From the NCBI GenBank assembly GCA_030148625.1, contig JASBTC010000261.1:1-10671 (forward strand): a DNA stretch of 10,671 bases. The letters are read 5' to 3'. Both the position numbers and the translations under genes were made by a program. Under the pieces are notes generated by a model that saw nothing but the letters and a program-made list of their open reading frames with translations, searched no databases and was not told the origin of the DNA. Origin of the DNA: Sphingobium sp. GTDB lineage: Bacteria > Pseudomonadota > Alphaproteobacteria > Sphingomonadales > Sphingomonadaceae. Of this stretch, positions 1 to 6,575 are shown one piece after another. Within the stretch, counting starts at the first letter, position 1, and every line of letters starts with the position of its first letter.

Positions 1-246
1 CTTGCCGACCGACATCATGCAGACGATCGTGTCTTCTCGCCAGGGGCGGGTGCGGGCCGGATCCGCCCAGCCGCCCCAGAGATCGACGACCTTCTGCCCG
101 TCGCGATAGACCGCGACGGCGGCGCCATGTTCGCCGCGGTCGCGGAAATTCGTCGCGAACATATCGGCGACGGCGCCGAAGGCGGGATCGAACATGCCGT
201 GGATCGGCATGTCGGATTCGGCCTGGATCAGGGCGGGCGCATTCAT
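1..246 (-). CDS. Serine hydrolase of the beta-lactamase / EstB-like fold (N-terminal 82 residues, runs off the window)
   Basis: Only the first 82 codons are present; the gene continues beyond base 1. The segment AVAVYRDGQKVVDLWGG (residues 43-59) matches the first strands of the class C beta-lactamase-like family (PF00144), which includes esterases, D-aminopeptidases and peptidases. The last residues before the edge are M-S-V-G-K, giving the SxxK motif with Ser79 as candidate nucleophile and Lys82 as base. The Tyr and the third motif lie outside the window. No signal peptide is visible, so it is probably cytoplasmic. The ATG lies 2 bases after the receptor stop codon, so the gene is very likely co-transcribed and perhaps translationally coupled with the receptor; no strong ribosome binding site is seen. 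Inference: it hydrolyses an ester, lactone or amide bond in the compound imported by the receptor. A true beta-lactamase is less likely, given no signal peptide and this context. Confidence 0.85.
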   Translation of the reverse strand, partial: MNAPALIQAESDMPIHGMFDPAFGAVADMFATNFRDRGEHGAAVAVYRDGQKVVDLWGGWADPARTRPWREDTIVCMMSVGK

Positions 247-248
247 GC

Positions 249-2390
249 TCAGTATTTCACGATCGCGCGGATGCCATAGGTGCGCGGCTCGCCGACGCGG
301 CCGACGATACCCGCGGCGAAGCTGGCGGTGCTGGTCACATAGGCCTTGTTACCCAGATTGCGGCCGAAGGCGATGATCTGGAAACGGTCGCCCGGGAAAT
401 TATAGCCGATGCTGCCATTGACCAGAGCATAGCCCGGCTGCTGGTCGAGCCCGGCATTCAACGCGGTGAAATATTGCCGCGTGCGGTGGCTATATTCGGC
501 GCGGCCGAAAACCGATCCGTCGCCCACCGGCACGTCGACCTGGGTGTAGAGCGTATAGGCCCATTTCGGCGACAGGTTCAGGTGGTTGCCCGACGCGTCG
601 AACGGGATGTTTCCGGGCTTCAGCGCGTTGGTGTAGTTTTTGTAGACCGCATCGAGATAGGCGAGGTTGGCGCCGACCTGCAGCCATTTTGTCGGGCGCA
701 GTTCGGTCTCGATCTCGACGCCGTCGACGGTCGCATCGGCAGCATTGGTGATGTCGATCACCCCCGGGGTCAGGAACGACTGAACCTGCAGGTCCTTGTA
801 ATCATAATGGAAGAAGCTGGCGTTGACGCGCAGCACACGATCGAACAGGTCGAGCTTCGCGCCGGCCTCGTAGCTCCACAGCGTCTCGGGCGCGAAGCCC
901 TGGGCCGGATTCACGCTCGAGAAATTGAAGCCGCCCGATTTAAAGCCCTTGGTGGCGGACGCGAACAGCATCACATTGTTCGTCGGCCGATATTCCAGGC
1001 CGATCTTCGGGGTCCAGGCCTTGTAGACGCCGTCCGTCGAATAGGTGCGCGGATAGGTCGCCAGCGGCAGCCCGGTCGGCAGCGAGAAATTGGTGGCGAC
1101 CTGGTCGAAATCCTTGCGCTCGCGCGTGTAGCGGATGCCCGCCGTCACCGAGAACTGGTCGGTGAGCGCATAGGTGCCCTGCGCGAAGGCGGCGACGGCA
1201 CTGGTCTGGATGATCGGTGAGAAATTCGCACGGACCGTCGGGAAGGTGGTGACGCTCGAGTCCACCTTGATGTTTTCGCTGAAATAATAAAGCCCGGCGA
1301 TATAGGTGAGGCCGCCGGTCTTGCCGGTCAGGTTCAGCTCCTGCGAGAATTGGCGCTGGCCTTCGAACTGGTCGGTGCGGCGGGTGTTGACCGCGGTGCC
1401 GTCGGTGTCGCCGACCTGGATCAGCCGGTTCTCGCGATAGGCGGTCAGCGACTTGAGCTGCATGTCGGGGCCGAGATCGTAATTGATCTCGCCGGCCATG
1501 CCCCATTGCTCGCGATCGGACGCGGAACGGATGTTGAGCGCGACCTTGCGATAATCGCCGACGATGCTGTTGGCGAGCGGGTCGGTGGTCGTCTGCAGCA
1601 TCTTCACATAGCCGGCCAGCGCATCGTCGGAGCGCAGATAGTCGGCACGCAGTATGATCTCGAGCGGTTCGCTCGGCGTGAAGCGGATCTGCGCGCGCGT
1701 GCCATAGGTCTTTTCATTGTCGACATCGCCGACACCGGGCGCGATATTCTTGAGATAGCCGTCGCGGCGCGTGCCGATGAGCGAGATCGACGCCGCCACC
1801 TTGTCGGTCACCAGCGGGCCGCTGACAAAGGCCTCGGCGCGCATCAGGTCGTAATTGCCATAGGTGATCTGGCCCCGGGCGGCGAAGTCGTTACCCGGCT
1901 TGCGGCTGATCACGTTGATCGTGCCGCCGACCGAGTTGCGGCCGTAAAGCGTGCCCTGCGGGCCACGCAGCACTTCGATCCGTTCGACGTCGAGGAAATT
2001 GCTGAGATAGCTTGCCGGGCGCGCGAGATAGACGCCGTCGAGATGGATTGTCGACGATGGGTCCGATCCGCCGAACACATTGTTCGATCCGATGCCGCGA
2101 ATATAGACCTGGGAGAAGGATGCGTTCTGCGTCACCTGCAGATTGGGCGTCATCGTCGTCAGGTCGCGCACGTCCTTGACGCCGGTCGCGCTCAGCATCG
2201 CGTCGCTGAATGCGGTGATCGAGATCGGCGTGTCCTGCAGGCGCGAGGCGCCGGTCTTGTTCGCGGTCACGATGATGTCGCTGCTGCCGAAATTATCGTC
2301 GGCCTCGGCGGTATCCGCTTGCTGCGCAAAGGCCGCGCCCGAAACGCTGAGCAGGAGCCCGGCCTGCAATGCCCGAAGAAAAGCCCTCAT
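249..2390 (-). CDS. TonB-dependent outer-membrane receptor (no STN domain)
   Basis: The product has 713 residues, a usual length for the family. Residues 1-22 form a signal peptide (MRAF start, hydrophobic core, AFA|QQ cleavage). A TonB box follows at about 38-44 (DIIVTAN). The plug domain spans about 50-165 and has VYIRG at 95-99 and RGPQGTLYGRN at 142-152. The rest is a beta barrel ending in Ile-Val-Lys-Tyr, a terminal aromatic residue as in barrel proteins. It would import a ligand across the outer membrane using TonB/ExbBD energy. The reading frame extends 33 codons further upstream, but the start at 2390 is chosen because it gives a clean signal peptide and has a GGGAGG ribosome binding site 6 bases before it. 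The receptor sits between a GntR/FCD regulator and a serine hydrolase on the same strand, suggesting uptake of an organic catabolite rather than plain iron acquisition. Plug and barrel are certain; the ligand is unknown. Confidence 0.95.
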   Translation of the reverse strand: MRAFLRALQAGLLLSVSGAAFAQQADTAEADDNFGSSDIIVTANKTGASRLQDTPISITAFSDAMLSATGVKDVRDLTTMTPNLQVTQNASFSQVYIRGIGSNNVFGGSDPSSTIHLDGVYLARPASYLSNFLDVERIEVLRGPQGTLYGRNSVGGTINVISRKPGNDFAARGQITYGNYDLMRAEAFVSGPLVTDKVAASISLIGTRRDGYLKNIAPGVGDVDNEKTYGTRAQIRFTPSEPLEIILRADYLRSDDALAGYVKMLQTTTDPLANSIVGDYRKVALNIRSASDREQWGMAGEINYDLGPDMQLKSLTAYRENRLIQVGDTDGTAVNTRRTDQFEGQRQFSQELNLTGKTGGLTYIAGLYYFSENIKVDSSVTTFPTVRANFSPIIQTSAVAAFAQGTYALTDQFSVTAGIRYTRERKDFDQVATNFSLPTGLPLATYPRTYSTDGVYKAWTPKIGLEYRPTNNVMLFASATKGFKSGGFNFSSVNPAQGFAPETLWSYEAGAKLDLFDRVLRVNASFFHYDYKDLQVQSFLTPGVIDITNAADATVDGVEIETELRPTKWLQVGANLAYLDAVYKNYTNALKPGNIPFDASGNHLNLSPKWAYTLYTQVDVPVGDGSVFGRAEYSHRTRQYFTALNAGLDQQPGYALVNGSIGYNFPGDRFQIIAFGRNLGNKAYVTSTASFAAGIVGRVGEPRTYGIRAIVKY
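2047..2058. promoter_or_regulatory. Intragenic copy of the ATTGTCGACGAT motif (possible auxiliary operator)
   Basis: This exact copy of the 12-mer found in front of the regulator and receptor lies inside the receptor gene, over residues 111-115 (Pro-Ser-Ser-Thr-Ile) just before the HLDGVYL plug motif. It starts 332 bases downstream of the receptor ATG. It may be an auxiliary operator or simply follow from codon choice (TCG TCG ACA ATC). Confidence 0.3.
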
Positions 2391-2395
2391 CTCGT

Positions 2396-2403
2396 CCCTC
2401 CCT
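2396..2403 (-). promoter_or_regulatory. Ribosome binding site of the left receptor
   Basis: On the minus strand AGGGAGGG precedes the ATG at 2390 by about 6 bases. It decides the start in favour of the signal-peptide methionine over the in-frame ATG 99 bases upstream, which would place a 33-residue polar extension in front of the signal peptide. Confidence 0.75.
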
Positions 2404-2469
2404 GTCGACGCCCTGTTTGGCTGCCGGAATGGTGGGAAGAGATCATGATTCGTCGATCGTTGCAACCGA

Positions 2470-2481
2470 ATTGTCGACGAT
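2470..2481. promoter_or_regulatory. Candidate GntR-family operator, receptor-proximal
   Basis: The sequence ATTGTCGACGAT is a near-perfect 12-bp palindrome around GTCGAC and fits the TnGTnnnACnA-like symmetry typical of operators bound by FCD-type GntR regulators. It lies 80 bases upstream of the receptor ATG, in the AT-rich gap between regulator and receptor. Its partner at 2522-2533 is in inverted orientation with a centre-to-centre distance of 52 bp, about five helical turns, so both would face the same side of the DNA. Confidence 0.6.
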
Positions 2482-2482
2482 T

Positions 2483-2498
2483 TGACCATTTAAGGTCA
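2483..2498. promoter_or_regulatory. Inverted repeat TGACC-N6-GGTCA in the receptor promoter region
   Basis: The sequence tgaccatttaaggtca is a perfect 5-bp inverted repeat around an AT-only hexamer. It starts one base after the first ATTGTCGACGAT copy and lies between the two copies. It does not share the GTCGAC core, so it may be a site for a second transcription factor, or lie within the core promoter itself. No clear sigma-70 hexamer pair could be assigned. Confidence 0.45.
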
Positions 2499-2521
2499 TA
2501 TTTATGCTTCAGAAGCGCAAT

Positions 2522-2533
2522 ATCGTCGACAAT
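2522..2533. promoter_or_regulatory. Candidate GntR-family operator, receptor-distal (inverted copy)
   Basis: The sequence ATCGTCGACAAT is the exact reverse complement of the copy at 2470-2481. It ends one base before the stop codon of the regulator gene, so it lies entirely outside the coding sequence. Together with the proximal copy it brackets the region that must contain the receptor promoter, an arrangement that suits repression by looping or by cooperative dimers. Confidence 0.6.
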
Positions 2534-2534
2534 T

Positions 2535-3293
2535 TCAACGCGATGGCGCTTCTCCAAGCAGCAAGGTGATGCACCAGTCGCCGTGGTAGCGCATGACCGC
2601 CTCACCCGCGGCGGCGTCGCCGGCGAGCACCGCGTCGGCCATGCGCTGGTAATTGCTGACATATTTGGGCGCGTGGACGTCCAGATCGATCGTGCTGGCG
2701 AGGAAGCGGTTCCAATATTCGACGTTCACCGCGCGCATGACGAAGTCGACATAGGGGCGCTCGGAAATGGCGTTCAACAGATAATGGAACTCGTTGAGGA
2801 CCAGGTAGAATCGCACTTTCGCAGCCATCTCCGCACCGATCAGGGCTTCGCCGGCACGGCGGATCGCGGCCATCGCCGCGACGACGCGCTCGGCATTGTC
2901 GCCCTCGCCGATGCGCAGCGCGGCACCGCGCACGCCGACCGCGGCGACGGGCGCGCTGACCTCGTAGATGCCGGCGAGGTCGCGGATGGTGAGCGGGCGG
3001 AGGATCGCGCCGCGATCGGGATGGAGTTCGACCATGCCCTGGCCCGCCAGCACCGCCAGCGCCTCGCGCACCGGCGCGCGGCTCAGCCCGAGTCGCTGCG
3101 CGAGTTCGGACGCGATGATCCGGCTGCCCGGCGTCAATTCGCCCGCGTCGAGCGCGTCCATGATCGTCGCATAGACGGTCTGGACCAGCGACGTCTTCAG
3201 CCCGCCATCGGCAAGCTGCTTGGGCGAACCGAATGGCTGGGCGGCCACGGCCGGTGGCGTCGCGCCGCCCTTCGTCCCAGATTTCCGGCCCAT
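2535..3293 (-). CDS. GntR-family transcriptional regulator, FadR/FCD subfamily
   Basis: The product has 252 residues. A winged helix-turn-helix occupies about 36-100, with the signature LTPGSRIIASELAQRLGLSR at 53-72 followed by APVREAL and the wing (VELHPDRGAILRPL). An all-helical FCD ligand-binding domain covers about 105-240. Of the usual FCD metal ligands, Asn167, His170 and His237 are present, but the expected EH histidine is Asn-Tyr (214-215). FCD regulators normally release DNA on binding a small organic acid or related metabolite. The start at 3293 has an AGGGGAG ribosome binding site 5 bases away. The gene lies directly upstream of the receptor on the same strand with a 144-base gap. 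Copies of ATTGTCGACGAT stand both before it and before the receptor, so it probably controls itself and the receptor-hydrolase operon. An unstructured tail of about 30 residues precedes the DNA-binding domain. Confidence 0.92.
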   Translation of the reverse strand: MGRKSGTKGGATPPAVAAQPFGSPKQLADGGLKTSLVQTVYATIMDALDAGELTPGSRIIASELAQRLGLSRAPVREALAVLAGQGMVELHPDRGAILRPLTIRDLAGIYEVSAPVAAVGVRGAALRIGEGDNAERVVAAMAAIRRAGEALIGAEMAAKVRFYLVLNEFHYLLNAISERPYVDFVMRAVNVEYWNRFLASTIDLDVHAPKYVSNYQRMADAVLAGDAAAGEAVMRYHGDWCITLLLGEAPSR

Positions 3294-3347
3294 TCCATCT
3301 CCCCTTTAATTGCCCGATCGGACATGCCCGACGCTGCGCTCTGTCGG

Positions 3348-3359
3348 ATTGTCGACGAT
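3348..3359. promoter_or_regulatory. Candidate GntR-family operator upstream of the regulator gene
   Basis: An exact copy of ATTGTCGACGAT lies 54 bases upstream of the regulator ATG at 3293, where an autoregulatory operator would be expected. It is identical over 12 of 12 bases to the two copies around the receptor promoter. Confidence 0.6.
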
Positions 3360-3421
3360 CCTGCCGCAACCGGGTAGCGCCGGCATGTGTCCGGCGTCCA
3401 GCGGGCAGTTGAAAAACGCAT

Positions 3422-3440
3422 CGTCATTCCCGCGAAAGCG
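3422..3440. repeat. Possible truncated dispersed repeat (CGTCATTCCCGCGAAAGCG)
   Basis: The 19-mer cgtcattcccgcgaaagcg resembles the first half of a short palindromic repeat common in proteobacterial intergenic regions, whose usual continuation would be GGGAAT. That second arm is missing here, so this would be a decayed or half copy. The assignment rests on memory of similar sequences and not on a second copy in the window. Confidence 0.3.
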
Positions 3441-3560
3441 CACTGGTGTCCGGATTATTGGGCAAGGGGGCGAGCGCATATTTGCGATGATCGCAGCCGA
3501 AACATCGCTGTTGAGACAGGATTCGGATCTCGCCGCAGTGATGGTTTTGCCACCCTCACT

Positions 3561-3673
3561 CCGTTCATCCCGAGCGAAGTCGAGGGACTAAGCCGAGCGC
3601 AGCCGAGGCTACTGGGGCATGTGGTCCTCGGCTGCGCTCGGACGGCTCCCTCGACTTCGCTCGGGATGAACGG
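3561..3673. repeat. 113-bp REP-like double-stem hairpin; possible transcription terminator for the peptidase gene
   Basis: An outer arm of 27 bases (3561-3587, containing CATCCCGAGCGAAGTCGAGG) is perfectly complementary to 3647-3673. After a 5 x 5 mismatch bubble, an inner arm of 16 bases (3593-3608, ccgagcgcagccgagg) pairs perfectly with 3626-3641, leaving a 17-base loop. The element thus has 43 perfectly paired positions. It begins about 85 bases after the peptidase stop codon in that gene's direction, so it can act as a terminator or 3' mRNA stabiliser and insulate the regulator promoter. The arm sequence is, from memory, a dispersed repeat of sphingomonad genomes. No transposase is attached. 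Confidence 0.85.
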
Positions 3674-3757
3674 GTTTTTGGGTCTCGAATACATCGCCTC
3701 GGCCTCCTCTCCAGAGTGCGGCCGAAATTAGGGTATCGCGCTAATCGCCTTCGCAAA

Positions 3758-6565
3758 TCACCAGATCCGCACGCGCTCTCCCGGGGCCAGATACAGCGCA
3801 TCGCCGGGTTTCACGCCGAACGCGTCATACCAGGCATCGATGTTGCGGACGACGCCGTTGACGCGGAACTGCTCCGCCGCGTGCGAGTCGAGCAGGATCC
3901 GCAGCCGGGCGGTCTCGTCGCGCTGGCGCGACCGCCAGAGCTGGGCGAATGCGTGGAAGAAGCGCTGCTCGCCGGTCAGTCCGTCGATCACCGGCGCGGG
4001 CTTGCCGTCCAGCGACATGCGATAGGCGTCGAGCGCGAGCACCGCGCCGCCAAGATCGGCGATATTCTCGGCCATGGTGAGCTCGCCGTTGAGCGGAAAG
4101 CCGGGCAGGGGCTCGTAGCGCGCATATTGTGCGCCCAGCCTCGTCGCCTCGGCGCGGAAGCGCGCATCGTCCTGCGGCGTCCACCAGTCGCGCACTTCAC
4201 CTTTCGCATCGTAGCGGCGACCGATCGTATCGAAGGCATGGCTCAGTTCGTGCCCGATCACCGCGCCGATCGCGGCATAATTGGCGGCGGGATCGGCGGC
4301 CGGATCGAAAAAGGGCGGCTGCATCAGCGCGGCGGTGAACAGCACTTCGTTGCGGCTGCCATTATAGGTCGCGTCGACCAGCGCGGGTGTGATCTGCCAT
4401 TCGGAACGGTCGACCGGCCCGGCAAGCCGCGCGACGCGCATATCCCAGTCGAAGGCGCGTCCGCGGCGCAGATTGCCATAGGCGTCGCCGTTGACGACCT
4501 CGAGCCCGGCATAGTCGCGCCACTCATCGGGATGGCCGACCTTGCGCAGCAGCCCGGCGATCTTGGCATGCGCTTCCCTGCGCGTTTCCGGCCCCATCCG
4601 ATCGAGCCGGTCGATCCGTGCCGCCGCTGCCTTTTCCAGATTGGTCAGGAGTTGCGTCACCGCCTGGCGTGTGGCGGGCGGCAGATGCCGTTCGACATAG
4701 CGGCGGTTGAGCGCGTCGCTCATATAGCGGTCGAGCGTCAGCACGGCGCGGCGCCAGCGCGCGGGCATGGCGGGCGTGCCCTGCAGCGCCTTGTCGCGGA
4801 ATGCGAAGCGTGCCGCACCGAAGCGCGCGGGCAGGATCTCGGCGGCATTGTCCGCATAAGAAAAGGCCTGCCAGGCCTTGAGCGTCTCGACCGGGGTCGC
4901 CGCGAACAGCGCGGCGAGCCGGACGATCGCGCTGTCCTGCGCCAGCACGACGCTATCGGCGTCCTTCAATCCGGCGGCGGCAAGGAAGGGGCGCCAGGCA
5001 AAGCCCGGTGCTGCGGCTTCGAGCGCCGCCACCGTCATCGGATGATGGGTGCGTTCGGGGTCGAGGCTGTCGGCGCGGCTCCAGCTCGCCTGCGCGATCC
5101 GCGCCTCCAGCGCCACGACGGCTTCCGCGGCGCGCTCGGTGTCTGTCCAGCCCGCCAGCTTCAGCATCGTCGCGACATAGGCCTGGAAGGCGCGGACATC
5201 GGCCTGATAACGGGCATCGAGATAATAATCGCGATCGGGCAGCGACAGGCCGCCCTGCAGAAGCTGGATGGCGTAGCGATCGGGATCGCGCGCATCGGCG
5301 CGGATGCGGAGCTGGAACAGTGATCCGGCGAAGCCGCGATTGGCCGTTCCCATGATCGCGGCGAGCGCGCCACGATCGCGCGCGGCGCGCACCGCCTTCA
5401 GATCGGCGTCGAGCGGCGCGGTACCGCGTTTTTCGATCCGTGCTTCGTCCATATAAGCGGCATAGAAGCGGCCGAGTGCATCGGGTTGCGCTGCCGTCGC
5501 CGAGTCCACCAAGATCGCGTTCTGACGCTCGCGGGAGAGATCGTCGAGGATCGAGAACCAGTTCTGGCGCGGCCGGTCCGCGGGGATCTCCATCGCCGCC
5601 ACCGCGCGCCCTTGCGCGAAGCGATAGAAATCGTCGCCGGGGCGAACCGCCGGATCGCCGGCGCCCGGCGCCAGACCCCAATTGCCATGGACGGGCGCCG
5701 CCGCCGAGCGTCCGGCTTCCGCCGCCAGCGTATCATGGGCGACCTGCTGCAATGCGCTGGCCTGGGCGGGCGATATGCCCAGCTCGGATGCGGCGATCTC
5801 CTTCTCGCCCAGCATGCGCGGATCCTTGCCCGTCACGCGGCCGAAAACGACCAAAGCCTCCAGATAATAGCCGTAAGTGCTTCCATGATAATGGTCGTAC
5901 GCCCACAGATCGACCTTGCCGGCATCGATCCCGTCATAGGGAGTGGCGTCGGCCACCCCGGTCTCGATCGCGCGTGTCCAGGCCTGCCCGACGGGGATGA
6001 TGTTGCGGATCGCGGGCGTCGCCGCGGCTGCGAGATCATAGGCGCGGCGGACGTCGAGCGCCATCGCGCCGATCGGCCGGCCATACCAGCGCCCGTTTGG
6101 CAGCCAGGTCTGGTCGGCGCGCGACCAGGTCGCGGTCAACCGCACCTGCACCGCCGGATTGTGACGGCGGAACAGGTCGGTGAGCAGCCCGGCATAGGTG
6201 ATTGTCGAGCTCGCATCGCCCGGCTTCTTCGCGTCGAGCATGCTCAGCCCCTGCATCACGACATGGTCCCAGTGCCGGCCGATAACCGACGCCTTGTCGG
6301 TCAGGTGGAAATCCAGCCCCTTGCTCGGCGCGGTCTCCAGGCTCACCTCGTAATCCAGCCCCGCCTGGCGCGTGAACATCTCGAACAATGCGGGCACGCC
6401 GCCGATGCGCTGGTCGTTCAGATCGGTGACGATATCGGATCGATAATGCTGGACCGGCGAATAGGCGCCATAGGTGAAGCTGTTGCCGATGAAGAGGATG
6501 GTTTCGGCCTGGACCGGCGCCGCGCCCATCAGCGTGAAGCCCAGAAGCAATGTTTTGATATTCAT
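3758..6565 (-). CDS. Exported SGNH/DUF4886-like hydrolase fused to an M13 (neprilysin-type) zinc metallopeptidase
   Basis: The product has 935 residues. Residues 1-20 are a signal peptide (MNIK start, VQA|ET). Residues about 21-285 form an SGNH/GDSL-like domain: GNSFT with Ser29 as nucleophile, WDHVVMQGLS at 99-108, and DHYH with Asp224 and His227 as the DxxH pair. Residues about 294-935 are a complete M13 peptidase starting at the typical RPGDDFYRFA. It has HELSH (His772, Glu773, His776), third zinc ligand Glu833 in ENIAD with Asp837, and His895 and Arg901 matching neprilysin His711 and Arg717. The usual NAxY substrate motif reads DATY, with Asp731. It would cleave peptides, and probably an ester or acyl group, in the periplasm or outside the cell. 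The start at 6565 has AGGAA 6 bases upstream and fits the signal peptide. It is divergent from the sigma/anti-sigma/receptor set. The natural substrate is unknown. Confidence 0.92.
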   Translation of the reverse strand: MNIKTLLLGFTLMGAAPVQAETILFIGNSFTYGAYSPVQHYRSDIVTDLNDQRIGGVPALFEMFTRQAGLDYEVSLETAPSKGLDFHLTDKASVIGRHWDHVVMQGLSMLDAKKPGDASSTITYAGLLTDLFRRHNPAVQVRLTATWSRADQTWLPNGRWYGRPIGAMALDVRRAYDLAAAATPAIRNIIPVGQAWTRAIETGVADATPYDGIDAGKVDLWAYDHYHGSTYGYYLEALVVFGRVTGKDPRMLGEKEIAASELGISPAQASALQQVAHDTLAAEAGRSAAAPVHGNWGLAPGAGDPAVRPGDDFYRFAQGRAVAAMEIPADRPRQNWFSILDDLSRERQNAILVDSATAAQPDALGRFYAAYMDEARIEKRGTAPLDADLKAVRAARDRGALAAIMGTANRGFAGSLFQLRIRADARDPDRYAIQLLQGGLSLPDRDYYLDARYQADVRAFQAYVATMLKLAGWTDTERAAEAVVALEARIAQASWSRADSLDPERTHHPMTVAALEAAAPGFAWRPFLAAAGLKDADSVVLAQDSAIVRLAALFAATPVETLKAWQAFSYADNAAEILPARFGAARFAFRDKALQGTPAMPARWRRAVLTLDRYMSDALNRRYVERHLPPATRQAVTQLLTNLEKAAAARIDRLDRMGPETRREAHAKIAGLLRKVGHPDEWRDYAGLEVVNGDAYGNLRRGRAFDWDMRVARLAGPVDRSEWQITPALVDATYNGSRNEVLFTAALMQPPFFDPAADPAANYAAIGAVIGHELSHAFDTIGRRYDAKGEVRDWWTPQDDARFRAEATRLGAQYARYEPLPGFPLNGELTMAENIADLGGAVLALDAYRMSLDGKPAPVIDGLTGEQRFFHAFAQLWRSRQRDETARLRILLDSHAAEQFRVNGVVRNIDAWYDAFGVKPGDALYLAPGERVRIW

Positions 6566-6570
6566 CGATA

Positions 6571-6575
6571 TTCCT
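6571..6575 (-). promoter_or_regulatory. Ribosome binding site of the fusion peptidase
   Basis: AGGAA on the minus strand ends about 5-6 bases before the ATG at 6565. It supports this start over the in-frame ATG 141 bases upstream, which would put 47 non-signal residues before the signal peptide. Confidence 0.7.

Larger units (their letters stand above)
3294..3757. other. Gene-free stretch of 464 bases between peptidase and GntR regulator
   Basis: This gap holds, from the regulator side, its ribosome binding site and promoter region with one GTCGAC operator, a possible decayed repeat fragment near 3422-3440, and the 113-bp hairpin repeat at 3561-3673. Short open frames here translate the repeat arms (for example IPSEVEG on both strands) and have no gene-like support. 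No RNA gene or small protein could be recognised. Confidence 0.7.

Noticed and set aside
1..246. Antibiotic-resistance beta-lactamase
   Set aside because: The SxxK motif is shared by many esterases and peptidases; no signal peptide is seen and the receptor-operon context favours a catabolic hydrolase.
2391..2489. 33-codon upstream extension of the left receptor
   Set aside because: It would put a polar stretch before a clear signal peptide and would run over the first candidate operator; the strong ribosome binding site is at the internal ATG.
1350..3377. 675-residue plus-strand open frame across the left receptor and the regulator
   Set aside because: It runs antisense through two genes with clear domains and across their intergenic gap; composition is typical of a GC-rich shadow frame.
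3561..3673. CRISPR or IS-element end
   Set aside because: There is a single inverted structure with no direct-repeat array, spacers, transposase or target-site duplication.
3387..3731. Short open frames in the 3.3-3.8 kb gap encoding IPSEVEG-type peptides
   Set aside because: They are translations of the palindromic repeat arms in several frames on both strands, not conserved proteins.
3716..5323. 535-residue plus-strand open frame opposite the peptidase
   Set aside because: Antisense to the M13 domain, low-complexity Arg/Gly/Ala composition, no family resemblance.
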